Shown one piece after another: positions 16,572 through 25,026 of a stretch of 39,149 nucleotides of DNA; the first letter of the stretch is position 1, and the number at the start of each line of letters is the position of its first letter. The notes beneath the pieces were generated by a model. It did not search any database, had not been told where the DNA came from, and was given only the letters and a program-made list of their open reading frames with translations. Both the position numbers and the translations under genes were made by a program. Source of the stretch: Candidatus Bathyarchaeum sp. (GTDB lineage: Archaea; Thermoproteota; Bathyarchaeia; Bathyarchaeales; Bathyarchaeaceae); NCBI GenBank assembly GCA_020344315.1, contig CP070820.1, forward strand, positions 953,977 to 993,125, written 5' to 3'.

Positions 16572-19265
16572 ATGTCTGCTCCATCTCTTGAAGCAATAAT
16601 TTCTATTACCAAAAACTCCGTGGAAAAGCTTGCCCCAGAAATTTCGGAGTTGATCGAGAGTTATTTAACAAAAGAGGAACGCAATTTAACATATTTCGAT
16701 TACTTTAAGCTAGCTGATATATTGGAAGAAACTGCTTTACGGCTGAATGATGAACAAAAATCATCACTAGTTAGGGTTGCTGAGCTTTGGCGAGAAAAAG
16801 GTCGTAATAACGTCTCAAATGAGCTTTTTGATCTTGAAGGGGATATCGACATCCTTCTAAAGAACGGTCAAGTGGAACCTGCTATATCACTTGTTAAAAA
16901 GGTATTTGCCCTAGGAGATCAGATAAAAGATCAAACTTCAAGTCAATACATTTCGAAAAAATTTGCTCGATATTTTTTGGACAAGTCCGAATACATTAAA
17001 GCTGCCGAATGGTTCAGAAAAGCCTTAGACATCAATCCTCGTGATTATGAATCTCTTATTGGACTCTCTTTTGCTCTTTCCAGTGGAGGGAACACCGAAG
17101 AGGCTCTGCAAGTTACTGAGCAAGCAATAATCCTCTACCCAAATGGAGTTGATTTTTGGTACAATAAAGGTTATCTTCTTATGCACCTTAACAAGCAACA
17201 AGAAGCTCTCGACGCCATTGAAAAAGTAATCGAAATTGATCCAACCTATATGCCAGTTTGGCGCATTAAGGGATTTATACTAAATTTAATGGGAAAATTC
17301 AAAGAAAGCATCTCATCTTATGAAGAACATAATAAACGCACTAAACATAAGGATGCCGATGCTTTAAATGAGGAAGGAAACATTTACCATAATTCCTTAA
17401 AAGATTATGAAAATGCTGAGAAATGTTACCGAAAGGCTCTTGAAAGTAACAAAAATCACAAATTTGCTTCAATGAATCTTGGGAAAGTCTATACCAAAAA
17501 AGAAGAATGGAAAAAAGCTATAAAATATTACGATAAAGTAATCGAAATCGATTCATCATTTCCCGATGCATGGTTCGGGAAAGCTTTAGTTTACGAATTA
17601 CAGGGTAATTTTGAAAAAGCCCAGGATTGCTATAAACGAGCAACTGAAATAGACTCCGAGAAAGAAGAAGCAAACTTTGTGTTAGGCTTTTCACTATATA
17701 AAATCGGTAAATATGAAGAAGCTATCAAAAAATTCCATCGTGAGATTGAATTAAGAGGTCGTGTGCGAGAAAATGCATCTATGTGGTATCATAAAGCTCT
17801 TTGCTTTGAAGGGCTCGGGAAAAACGAAGAAGCTTTGGAATGCTATGAAGAAGCTGTGGATCTAGAACCAACGGATCTCGGAACACTAAAGGGTTTGGTA
17901 CGGCTTTTAGCATCTTTTGAGAGATACAGTGAAGCGGTTAAATACCTCGACCGGATTACACAAATTGATTCCAAGAATCCAGACATGTGGAATTTGAAAG
18001 GAACCATCTACCAAGATTTTCTAAAGAACTATCAAGAGGCTATAAAATGTTATAATCAGGCGATTAAAGCAGATTCCCAATACAAGTTCGCGTGGTACAA
18101 ACTCGGAATAACCTATTCGATACTTGAAATGAATGAAAAGGCTATAGAAGCTTTCAATAAAGCAATAGAGTTAGATTCCCAATACCTAGACGCATGCTAT
18201 GAGAAAGCAAAAGTTGAAGAGAGCCAAAAAAGATACAAAGAAGCGTTGGAATCGTACAAGAAGTGTGCCGAATTAGATCCCAAAAATACGAAAGCATTGT
18301 TTCGTATAGGATATATTCTAGGCGAGCTCAAGAATTATAGGGATGCTATAGACGCATATTCAAAAGTTTTAGAGATAGATAATCGAGACATAGCCGCATG
18401 GGGGAATAAGGGATACAACTATAGGATGTTAAAGGAGTACCAAAACTCAATAGACTGTTATGATCACGCCCTTGAAATTGATCCCAAATATATGTATGCT
18501 TTAAATGGAACGGCATTGACACTGCAATTGCAGGAAAATTGGAAAGAAGCAATGAAATATCTTGATCAAGCTCTTGAAATCGAACCTGATAATGTGCAAG
18601 CTTTACTCGAGAAGGGACTGTCACTGCAAAATTTGAAAAGTGAAAAAGAAGCCCTAGAATGCTATGATCAAGTTATTTCTCTGAAACCAGAGGATTCTGT
18701 ACTCGCAATTGCTTGGGCTAACAAGTCTCTCATTCTGATGAGACAGCAAAAACACGAAGCAGCCCTTGAGGCCGTAGCAAAAGCTTTGGAACTAGACCCC
18801 AATTATGTGTTAGCATTAAATATTAAAGCCGCATTGCTTTTCGATTATTTCAACAAGGTTGAAGAAGCCTATGAATGTTTCCAGCACGCCAGTGAAATCG
18901 AACCAGAAAATAAAGATATCCTATGTAACCTGCCTGAAGTCTTGACAGTACTTGAAAAGCATAATGAGGCAATTAACAAAGTCAAAGAGATATTAGAGTT
19001 GGATCTAACTCCGTCTCGGAAAATTGTTATGCAATATCTTCTATTTGCGAATCTTCTTTTCTCAGATAAAGAAAAAGATGCAAAGGCCGAGCTAACTGAA
19101 CTCCTGAAATTATACCGAACAACTCTCAGGGGGAAAAAAGTAGATTGGGATTTCCATGGCTTTCGGCGATTCCTTGAGGCTAACACATCAAGACATAAAC
19201 ATTTATTACTTAAACTAATAGATTTGTTTGAACAGAAAATAGGAATCAACGAATTTCAAAACTAA
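16572..19265 (+). CDS. Cargo protein 3: large TPR protein
   Basis: 897 residues. Residues 1-110 are a helical domain of their own (ELIESYLTKEERNLTYFDYF). From about 130 to 800 there are roughly twenty 34-residue TPR units with the usual W/Y-x-KG, A, Y and AIEIDP positions, for example EAIKCYNQAIKADSQYKFAW. The last 90 residues are non-repeated and end in a Trp/Phe-rich helix (VDWDFHGFRRFLEANTSRHK). TPR superhelices are scaffolds that bind peptides or partner proteins; no linked nuclease, kinase or NTPase domain is present. It follows gene 2 by 40 nt. Codons end mainly in A/T, unlike the flanking ribosomal genes. Confidence 0.85.
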   Translation: MSAPSLEAIISITKNSVEKLAPEISELIESYLTKEERNLTYFDYFKLADILEETALRLNDEQKSSLVRVAELWREKGRNNVSNELFDLEGDIDILLKNGQVEPAISLVKKVFALGDQIKDQTSSQYISKKFARYFLDKSEYIKAAEWFRKALDINPRDYESLIGLSFALSSGGNTEEALQVTEQAIILYPNGVDFWYNKGYLLMHLNKQQEALDAIEKVIEIDPTYMPVWRIKGFILNLMGKFKESISSYEEHNKRTKHKDADALNEEGNIYHNSLKDYENAEKCYRKALESNKNHKFASMNLGKVYTKKEEWKKAIKYYDKVIEIDSSFPDAWFGKALVYELQGNFEKAQDCYKRATEIDSEKEEANFVLGFSLYKIGKYEEAIKKFHREIELRGRVRENASMWYHKALCFEGLGKNEEALECYEEAVDLEPTDLGTLKGLVRLLASFERYSEAVKYLDRITQIDSKNPDMWNLKGTIYQDFLKNYQEAIKCYNQAIKADSQYKFAWYKLGITYSILEMNEKAIEAFNKAIELDSQYLDACYEKAKVEESQKRYKEALESYKKCAELDPKNTKALFRIGYILGELKNYRDAIDAYSKVLEIDNRDIAAWGNKGYNYRMLKEYQNSIDCYDHALEIDPKYMYALNGTALTLQLQENWKEAMKYLDQALEIEPDNVQALLEKGLSLQNLKSEKEALECYDQVISLKPEDSVLAIAWANKSLILMRQQKHEAALEAVAKALELDPNYVLALNIKAALLFDYFNKVEEAYECFQHASEIEPENKDILCNLPEVLTVLEKHNEAINKVKEILELDLTPSRKIVMQYLLFANLLFSDKEKDAKAELTELLKLYRTTLRGKKVDWDFHGFRRFLEANTSRHKHLLLKLIDLFEQKIGINEFQN

Positions 19266-19288
19266 GAGGTATTCGTTCTGGTAGAGAA

Positions 19289-19408
19289 TTGAAGTATGCT
19301 TTCACTCATTGGGCGGGTAGAAGATGGGTTGACAGCTACGCACAGAATTTAGCTCTTAAAATAGAGGCTGAATTTAAACACGCAAAACCGTTTTTTGTTT
19401 GTGTGTGA
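19289..19408 (+). other. Possible small ORF or gene remnant after the TPR gene
   Basis: A 39-codon frame from TTG 19289 to TGA 19406-19408, open further upstream into the TPR gene's end. The peptide has a protein-like composition (MKYAFTHWAGRRWVDSYAQ, then KIEAEFKHAKPFFVCV). No clear ribosome site. It could be the end of a decayed gene. Confidence 0.25.
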
Positions 19409-19456
19409 GTTTTTAAAGAGAGAGTTAGTAGGAGAGAGTAGGAGATAGAGAGAGTA

Positions 19457-19486
19457 TTTGGGTTTGGGTGTTAAAATTTAACCCCC
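19457..19486 (+). repeat. Palindromic repeat copy A, inside the island
   Basis: A TTTGGGTTT arm followed by the near-palindrome GTTAAAATTTAAC with G-rich left and C-rich right flanks (19466-19486). It is the same motif as the four copies at 36.1-38.5 kb, in the same orientation as the copy at 38511. Confidence 0.75.
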
Positions 19487-19536
19487 AAAAGAGCTCCTAA
19501 GCATATCAAATGGATGATATTATAGTCTCAATATCA

Positions 19537-19884
19537 CAATGATACTAGTAGTAATATTAGTACTAATAGCATAGTATCAATGTAGTATTACTAGTATAGT
19601 ATCAATGGCTTATGATATGGTCTTACTACCAATTCAATTTTTTTTCAAAACATAAACGAGTGCCTATTGCTTGGACTCGCATTTTTAGAGTAACATTTGG
19701 ATTGCTTTTTCACGTTAAAATGTTACTTTTCCAATTCGCGCGCATTTTCAGTCTCAAAATACTTTCAAAGTATGGTATCAAAGTATAGTACCATATGGTA
19801 GCAATTTTGGTATCATATGGTATCATTAGTACTAACTATAATCCTAATCACATTCTGTCTATATAGACACTATCTATATAGACA
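19537..19884. repeat. Iteron-like repeat cluster with operator-like palindromes
   Basis: GTATCA occurs at 19574, 19599, 19775, 19810 and 19820, and its complement TGATAC at 19540. ATAGTATCAATG is repeated exactly at 19571 and 19596. Between are many GTACTA/TAGTAT and CATATGG variants. The cluster ends in the perfect 14-bp palindrome TGTCTATATAGACA (19856-19869), followed by a second TCTATATAGA (19873-19882). This could be a replication origin, arm-type recombinase sites or a regulator array. The rest of the 19409-20079 gap shows no gene. Confidence 0.55.
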
Positions 19885-20079
19885 TTAGTCACGTGGATAA
19901 TTATCGATAGTTATAGACAACAGGGATAAAGAAATAACGAGCTGCAATATTCTTGTAATTCTCCTTGCGCGCGCTAAGAAAAGCTATCGCAGAATCAATA
20001 AAAAAGTGAACGCGAGCGACTTTTTCAACTTAACGCATCCCTTTAAAAAATCTTTCAAGCCCTTTTCCTAACATACGCC

Positions 20080-21228
20080 CTACTGATTCCTCAATCTCTT
20101 CAAAAATTCTTTACGTAACTTTTTATACAATTGCTCTACTGTCTTATCGTTCAAAGAATCCTGTCGTTCCCTTAGTCTACTAAGCTCCTCTTTTAGCTGT
20201 CTATTCTCTTCCCTTAAATCAGAAATATCATCAGTTGTAACTATTCTTGGTTCTGTCCGCAATGCATCGTAACATCTGACATACTCATCAAAAAGCTGTA
20301 AATCTGTAGGCTTACTGTAGCTTCCTTCACTATGAGTTAAGGCATGTCCTAGAATTTGCTGTACCCAATTTGGGTGTACTCCCTGAGATTCTAAAGTTGT
20401 TTGAAGGTACTTTCTTAGGCTATGTGCCGAAAGCTCCTTACCTAATCCGATTTTAACTATGTATTTCTTAACTAAGCTACCTATGCCTTCCCTAGAAACA
20501 TGCTGAAACCGTCCTATGTGTCGAATTAGTGGAGATTCTTTTGTTATTGTTTCTGGTTCTACACATCGAGTGCCTCTCCTTCTCATTACCAGATATTGCT
20601 TTAGCAATTCTACTGTTTCTTCACCTATGAAACATTTAGCAATAATTCCGCTTTTCTGTGTTCTAACCTTTAAGCTAATGAATTTCTTACCCTGTTCCAA
20701 CTGTTCCGCAATATCACCATACTTTAACCGTATTAGGTCAGATACACGCAATCCTGTATCTTTTAGCATGAACACGATAACCTTAGTTCTCAAACTCATT
20801 TTTGTTTCATTAACCAACTTTCTAAGTTCTGCCTTTGTAAACGCTCTTTTCCCTAAAGACCTGCCTTTTGGATAATCTGCTTTACGAGTTTGTAAGGGCA
20901 TATAGAACATTTCAAAAAAATTCTTAATACCCGCCCAAGCTATTTGACAACTGCTTACACTGTAACTTTTTTCACGTTTCAGATAATCCATGAATCCTTT
21001 TAGCTTTCTTTCGTATCGCCTTTTTTGCATAATGTCCTTAGATTTCAAATCCTCTTTTCTTTCAGCGATTATCTGGGCCGGGGTTTTGCCCAAATACTCA
21101 CAAAACTGTCTCAGAATAAATTGGTACTTTTTCTTAGTTGATTCCGCTCTACCACTAAGCTCCTCCATCCAATAACCGATTTCTCCAACCAAATTTTTTC
21201 CCCCAAGGTTATGGTTGTCCCTATCCAA
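20080..21228 (-). CDS. Tyrosine recombinase/integrase
   Basis: 382 residues. An N-terminal SAM-like DNA-binding domain (about 15-110) precedes the catalytic domain. The expected residues are visible: Arg161 (TGLRVSDL), Lys192 (TQKSG), His269-x-x-Arg272 (HSLRKY), His295 (GHA) and the nucleophile Tyr304 (EGSYSKP). The C terminus (about 330-382) is an added Glu/Arg/Leu coiled coil (REENRQLKEELSRLRER), unusual for the core enzyme. The given start is TTG 21228; TTG 21192, behind GGGGGA, fits better with the TATA-like box at about 21236-21243. The gene's 5' end lies next to the right repeat, the usual place for an element's integrase. Confidence 0.95.
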   Translation of the reverse strand: MDRDNHNLGGKNLVGEIGYWMEELSGRAESTKKKYQFILRQFCEYLGKTPAQIIAERKEDLKSKDIMQKRRYERKLKGFMDYLKREKSYSVSSCQIAWAGIKNFFEMFYMPLQTRKADYPKGRSLGKRAFTKAELRKLVNETKMSLRTKVIVFMLKDTGLRVSDLIRLKYGDIAEQLEQGKKFISLKVRTQKSGIIAKCFIGEETVELLKQYLVMRRRGTRCVEPETITKESPLIRHIGRFQHVSREGIGSLVKKYIVKIGLGKELSAHSLRKYLQTTLESQGVHPNWVQQILGHALTHSEGSYSKPTDLQLFDEYVRCYDALRTEPRIVTTDDISDLREENRQLKEELSRLRERQDSLNDKTVEQLYKKLRKEFLKRLRNQ

Positions 21229-21286
21229 ACAAGTAATATATAAAACCTTGTCTTACTGTTTAATAAAACAGCGTTACCCTACTCAA

Positions 21287-21302
21287 AAGACGAATTCTGG
21301 TT
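21287..21302 (+). repeat. Right att-like direct repeat, just after the spt4 stop
   Basis: AAGACGAATTCTGGTT, 15/16 identical to 14658-14673. It ends 2 nt from the spt4 stop codon. A perfect hairpin, CTGTTT-aata-AAACAG, lies just inside the island at 21256-21271. Confidence 0.7.
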
Positions 21303-21304
21303 AC

Positions 21305-21490
21305 CTACCTTACTCGAAGCGCGTAATGCCCTTTCTGCTTCACTTTCATGGCGCGAGCTATAGCCGAGCCCTCAGGGTCGATTATTATCACTACCCCTGA
21401 GAAGTCGTCGCTTAGATTAGTGGCTTTGCAGTTAGGACATATAGATCCATAGGATATGAAGTGGCACTCTCGACACGCTTTATCTGTCAT
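21305..21490 (-). CDS. spt4: Transcription elongation factor Spt4 (RpoE2)
   Basis: 61 residues. Zinc ribbon CREC (6-9) and CPNC (18-21), then SDDFSGVVIIIDPEGSAIA, the standard archaeal Spt4. Works as a heterodimer with Spt5 at the RNA polymerase clamp. Its ATG overlaps the stop of rpoE1 by 4 nt. The usual downstream neighbour dpcK has been displaced by the integrated element. Confidence 0.95.
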   Translation of the reverse strand: MTDKACRECHFISYGSICPNCKATNLSDDFSGVVIIIDPEGSAIARAMKVKQKGHYALRVR

Positions 21491-22092
21491 TTCTTGGATT
21501 CCTCTGCTTTCTGTGTATCCTCTGAATCTTCAGCATCGGGTCCCTCTATCTTTTCCACATCTTTTCTAATCCACTCAATCTTCCCGAGGAAAGGCTGCCT
21601 AGCAGTTACCCCTATCTTCCCGGAACCTCCGCCACGACCTAAAGAGACAGCTGTTATGCGAACTCGCACGCGGTCTCCAGTCTTGAGTTTCCTCTTCGTT
21701 TCTTTGCCCATGAGAACTCCTTGTCGTTCATCATAGGAGATGTAGTCGTCCATTAGTTGAGATACGTGAAGGAGTGCATCAACGGGTCCTATACGTATGA
21801 AGGCTCCGAATTCAGCTATTTCTACAACTTCCCCCTCGATGACCTCCTGAATCTTTGGAAAGAACGTGAGCAGCGAGAACTGGACTTTATGGAAGGTAGC
21901 TCCATCTCCAGGGATGATTTTCCCGAAGGGATTAACCTTGATTTTATCAACAGCTATGACATAGCCAAGCTCTTCGTCTACCATGCCCTCATATTTTATC
22001 TTTAATTGTTCGTAACCTACGTTATCAACTTCTTCTCCAAATCTTTCCGGTGGTATCCGAATTGCATCTTCGAGAGTTACAAGTTTGAACAC
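21487..22092 (-). CDS. rpo7: RNA polymerase subunit Rpo7 (RpoE1)
   Basis: 201 residues. N-terminal RNP-like half (VTLEDAIRIPPERFG, GDGATFHKVQFSLLTFFP) and C-terminal S1 RNA-binding domain (IEGEVVEIAEFGAFIRIGPVDALLHVSQLMDD). Forms the polymerase stalk with Rpo4. The last 25 residues are an acidic tail. Overlaps spt4 by 4 nt. Confidence 0.95.
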   Translation of the reverse strand: MFKLVTLEDAIRIPPERFGEEVDNVGYEQLKIKYEGMVDEELGYVIAVDKIKVNPFGKIIPGDGATFHKVQFSLLTFFPKIQEVIEGEVVEIAEFGAFIRIGPVDALLHVSQLMDDYISYDERQGVLMGKETKRKLKTGDRVRVRITAVSLGRGGGSGKIGVTARQPFLGKIEWIRKDVEKIEGPDAEDSEDTQKAEESKK

Positions 22093-22191
22093 TCATCTCA
22101 CCTGCCTTAAATTGATGACATTTATGTGAAAGTATCCCAAATCGTACTTGGGGCTTTCGCCTCCAAATAAGAGACAGACCCATTTATAAGG

Positions 22192-22608
22192 CTATACCGC
22201 CCCTTCCAGCATTAAACGTTGTTTCTGCCTCAAGAAAATGACTGGCAATCCCAAAGTTCGCAGTCTTCTTCTGAGTTCTCTGTCGTTTGTGGCAACCGGA
22301 GACTTCCATTCTGCTGCCACCCTAACAATTACGTCATCATAGGTCTCCTTTGAACCTTTCTCAACCGGAATTACACGACATTTTTCAGCCAATTTAAGTG
22401 CTAACAGGGCTTGTTTCCGCTTCTTTGGGGAAGTTGATTCAGCAAGTCCTTGAAGTTCCTTTTGCGTTGAGGAAAGGAGAATGGGTTCAAACCGCTGATT
22501 CAGTAAGTTTGCTAGTTCTTCGAAGATATCGAGATGGAACTGGGAGGGAATAAAAAGAAAATTTGAGTCTAAGACAACTTTAACCTTCTCTTCTTTTAAA
22601 ACCGCCAA
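22192..22608 (-). CDS. PIN-domain nuclease of the Fcf1/Utp24 type
   Basis: 138 residues. Acidic residues of the PIN fold are visible: Asp14 (VVLDSNFLF), Glu51, Asp91/Asp92 (TYDDVIVRVA) and Asp109 (ATNDRELRRRL). In archaea this gene sits between aIF2 gamma and rpoE and is related to eukaryal rRNA-processing nucleases Fcf1/Utp24. TTG start. Followed by a 99-nt gap before rpo7. Confidence 0.88.
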   Translation of the reverse strand: MAVLKEEKVKVVLDSNFLFIPSQFHLDIFEELANLLNQRFEPILLSSTQKELQGLAESTSPKKRKQALLALKLAEKCRVIPVEKGSKETYDDVIVRVAAEWKSPVATNDRELRRRLRTLGLPVIFLRQKQRLMLEGAV

Positions 22609-22662
22609 ATTGCATTTCTCCCAAAAGAGAGTTTCTATCCCTCGCTTAGAGTTTGATAACCG

Positions 22663-23922
22663 CTAACTTTGGATTATTCCGTATCCTATGAGACGCCATC
22701 GACCCGCTATCTTTCTGCTTATCGCCGCTCTGGCACCTTCTTCTGCGCACACGGGTCTAACCAACTGAAGTGTGACAACATCTTTTTTCGCAGATGAGAC
22801 ATTTCCAACGGTTATAGTTGTTCCAACGTCGAGGAGGAGACGTTCCCGCTTTATTATTTTGTCCACTTGCAATAGCTCTTTGGTTCCGATAGCGCGTTTC
22901 AAGAGTTTAGTGTTTAGGACCAGTTCAGATCGGTTTGGAGGAAGCAAGTCCGGTTTTCCTACCAGATTTCCTGTCAGACCGTCCGCTTTGGTTAGCGATG
23001 GGTCCAGATAGGTTCCTATGCCAACCAAGCCTCCACTCTGGGCTTCTTTAACATTCTTTCCTCCCGCGTTTAAACTTGTAATCTCTGTGAAGAGGGATTC
23101 GTGGAATGTTCTTCCCTGTTTCTCAACCTTGATTCCAGGCCGGATTTCTATTTCGTCTCCAACTTTGAATTTTCCTTGGGAGATGCTTCCTCCGAGAACT
23201 CCTCCCGCTAGGTTCTCTATCGAAGCGCCGGGCTTGTTCACGTCAAAGGAGCGAACAACAAACATCCTAGGAGGCTTGTTTGGGTCCCGATTTGGCGTGG
23301 GTATGTTCTCCTCTAGGGATTGAAGAACCGCGTCTATGTTTACGGAGTGTTGAGCGGAGACAGGAATAATGGGTTTTCCTTCTGCCACCGTTCCCTTCAC
23401 AAAAGAGACTATTTCGTTGTAGCTTTTCATTGCTCGTTTTTCATCAACAATATCGATCTTGTTCTGGATGATGATTAGATTCTTTACTCCTGCCAATTCG
23501 ATGGCTGCCAGATGTTCTCGCGTTTGGGGCTGGGGACAATGTTCGTTGGCGGCAATTATCAGCATAGCCCCATCCATGACTGTTGCTCCAGAGAGCATGG
23601 TTGCCATGAGAGCTTCGTGACCAGGAGCATCAACGAAACTGACCGCTCTGACAAACTCTCCCTCGGAATCGCATTTGGGGCATGTTGGGTCTGTGGAGTA
23701 GGATTGGATATGTTCACAACCTGGACACTTGTATACGGGGGCGTCAGCGTAACCGAGCTTTATGGTTATTCCTCGTCTCAGTTCCTCGCTGTGCCTTGCT
23801 GCCCAAACTCCGGTTATGGCTTCCACTAAGGTTGTTTTCCCATGGTCCACATGGCCTATGGTCCCTATGTTGACTTCGGGTTGTTGAGGGAGGTGTGCGG
23901 GCTTCTTCCGTTTTTTTGGCAT
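22663..23922 (-). CDS. eif2g: Translation initiation factor aIF2 subunit gamma
   Basis: 419 residues. GTPase that carries initiator Met-tRNA to the small subunit. GHVDHGKTT (23-31), RGITIKLGYAD (switch 1), a zinc knuckle CPGC...CPKC, VDAPGHE, QNKIDIV and PVSAQHSVNID are all present, followed by the beta-barrel domains ending in RWRLIGYGII. Start of the conserved minus-strand block aIF2gamma-PIN-rpo7-spt4. Confidence 0.97.
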   Translation of the reverse strand: MPKKRKKPAHLPQQPEVNIGTIGHVDHGKTTLVEAITGVWAARHSEELRRGITIKLGYADAPVYKCPGCEHIQSYSTDPTCPKCDSEGEFVRAVSFVDAPGHEALMATMLSGATVMDGAMLIIAANEHCPQPQTREHLAAIELAGVKNLIIIQNKIDIVDEKRAMKSYNEIVSFVKGTVAEGKPIIPVSAQHSVNIDAVLQSLEENIPTPNRDPNKPPRMFVVRSFDVNKPGASIENLAGGVLGGSISQGKFKVGDEIEIRPGIKVEKQGRTFHESLFTEITSLNAGGKNVKEAQSGGLVGIGTYLDPSLTKADGLTGNLVGKPDLLPPNRSELVLNTKLLKRAIGTKELLQVDKIIKRERLLLDVGTTITVGNVSSAKKDVVTLQLVRPVCAEEGARAAISRKIAGRWRLIGYGIIQS

Positions 23923-24022
23923 GACAATCTCCTGGAGTTAGCGTAATGCTATGCAACTAAGGTCTAAACAGTTTATATTAAGCATTCTCCTTAAAATCGG
24001 CTAGTTTCGGGAATGTGAAAAA

Positions 24023-24127
24023 TTGCAGTTAAAATATCTGGAAGCTCCAGATGTCAAACGGTTAGTTGACGAAATTTGGTTTGGTTGCTACTCTGATCGA
24101 TTGCTAGATCATCTTTTACCGGCATAA
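24023..24127 (+). other. Short unexplained open frame in the 23.96-24.23 kb gap
   Basis: A 34-codon frame from TTG reads like coding sequence (KYLEAPDVKRLVDEIWFGC, then YSDRLLDHLLPA). It lacks an obvious ribosome site. Since the adjacent sequence is a gene remnant, this may be another remnant. Nothing else is seen between the aIF2gamma promoter region and 24232. Confidence 0.25.
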
Positions 24128-24232
24128 TCAGGCATATATCCGGTGATTTCATCACAAGACGCCCCTACTAGAGATGTTCAAAGCGTGCTTTCATAGGTTT
24201 TCCCAATGTTCGGTGGCTTTGTTAATGTCGTC

Positions 24233-24379
24233 CTAAAAGGGGCAGCTTGGGTCTGTCGACAACCAGTCTCCTGTTGTTCCGAATGAGGTTAAACGACAGC
24301 CACCGCAGTAAGCCTTTGCACTACAGTGCGAACACTTGCCTTTGATCTTGTTTCTTTTTATCAGGTATCGTGTTTGCAT
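24233..24379 (-). pseudogene. Remnant of a radical SAM protein: C-terminal SPASM region only
   Basis: A 48-codon frame on the minus strand reads IKGKCSHCSAKAYCGGCR, then TGDWLSTDPSCPF and stop. GKC-x2-C-x5-CGGCR followed by TGD and DPxCP is the C-terminal auxiliary cluster motif of SPASM radical SAM enzymes. The frame is open only to a TAG about 27 nt upstream of the ATG at 24377-24379, so the catalytic barrel is absent. It could also be a free-standing small Cys-rich protein, since an ATG is available 10 nt after the upstream gene's stop. Confidence 0.6.
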
Positions 24380-24389
24380 AAATATGCTA

Positions 24390-24884
24390 TTATCCAATCC
24401 AGCTTCCAACTATTAGGATAAGCATTGCTGAAACAGTTATGAGTATGTTGTCGTCGATTGACCCGAATTCGTAGCGTTCTATAAAAGAAGCAACTATGGC
24501 AGCCAAGATTCCCCAAAGTGGGATATGTGTAACTGATATGCTTACAAAGTAGTAACCAATCGGAATACAAACCATGAGCATAAAGATGTTGCCGATGGAA
24601 CTCTTGCTTCTTTTTCTATAAAGAGTGTTCCGAACAAGTCCCGTGATTGCATCTCCGAAAGCCATAAACAATGTTGGGATAACCGCTATGAAAGGATCGT
24701 TTAGAAGAATCCATAAAATTGCGATTGACACTCCCCACATTAATGTGAATTTTGCATCATTCCAGTTTTCTTTTGTTTGCATGAAATCCATACGCTTTCC
24801 TTTAAGTCGAGGTAATGTGGTAAATAGAGTAAGAGCCAAGCCGATTCCAAGGGGATAAATCCAAGAGTCGAACAAATATGCCAT
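24390..24884 (-). CDS. CTP-dependent lipid kinase-like membrane protein (dolichol kinase/DGK1 family)
   Basis: 164 residues with about five membrane helices. MAFGDAITGLVRN (near 75-87) followed by a basic loop (YRKRSKSSIGN) and IERYEFGSIDDN near 135 match the GDA...G and E...DDN patterns of the SEC59/DGK1/VTE5 family. It would phosphorylate a polyprenol or similar lipid in the membrane. It is shorter than eukaryal dolichol kinases but of normal length for archaeal COG0170-type proteins. The family call is by motif only. Confidence 0.6.
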   Translation of the reverse strand: MAYLFDSWIYPLGIGLALTLFTTLPRLKGKRMDFMQTKENWNDAKFTLMWGVSIAILWILLNDPFIAVIPTLFMAFGDAITGLVRNTLYRKRSKSSIGNIFMLMVCIPIGYYFVSISVTHIPLWGILAAIVASFIERYEFGSIDDNILITVSAMLILIVGSWIG

Positions 24885-25026
24885 GAAAATGAGTTTTCAT
24901 ATATAGGAGGCTTGTTTCCCTTTTATTTACTTACTACTTCCTCCACCCCATAAAAGAAAAAATCAAAAGAGGTGAATGGCTAAAAATACATGGTTATGAT
25001 ATTCTTTTAGTTAACTAACTCTATTA

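Larger units (their letters stand above)
14658..21302. mobile_element. Integrated element of about 6.6 kb between spt4 and dpcK
   Basis: The segment separates spt4 from dpcK, neighbours in many archaeal genomes that here remain in the same orientation on either side. Both edges carry a near-identical 16-bp direct repeat. A tyrosine recombinase gene lies 60 nt inside the right repeat. The interior is more A/T-rich than the flanks, holds long non-coding stretches, an iteron-like cluster and a three-gene operon of unrecognised proteins. No capsid, portal, rep or conjugation gene is visible. It is best described as a small integrative element or satellite; autonomous replication is not demonstrated. 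Confidence 0.75.

Noticed and set aside
24361-24570. 69-codon minus-strand frame within the lipid kinase-like gene
   Set aside because: Overlaps the better supported membrane protein in another frame and has an irregular composition.
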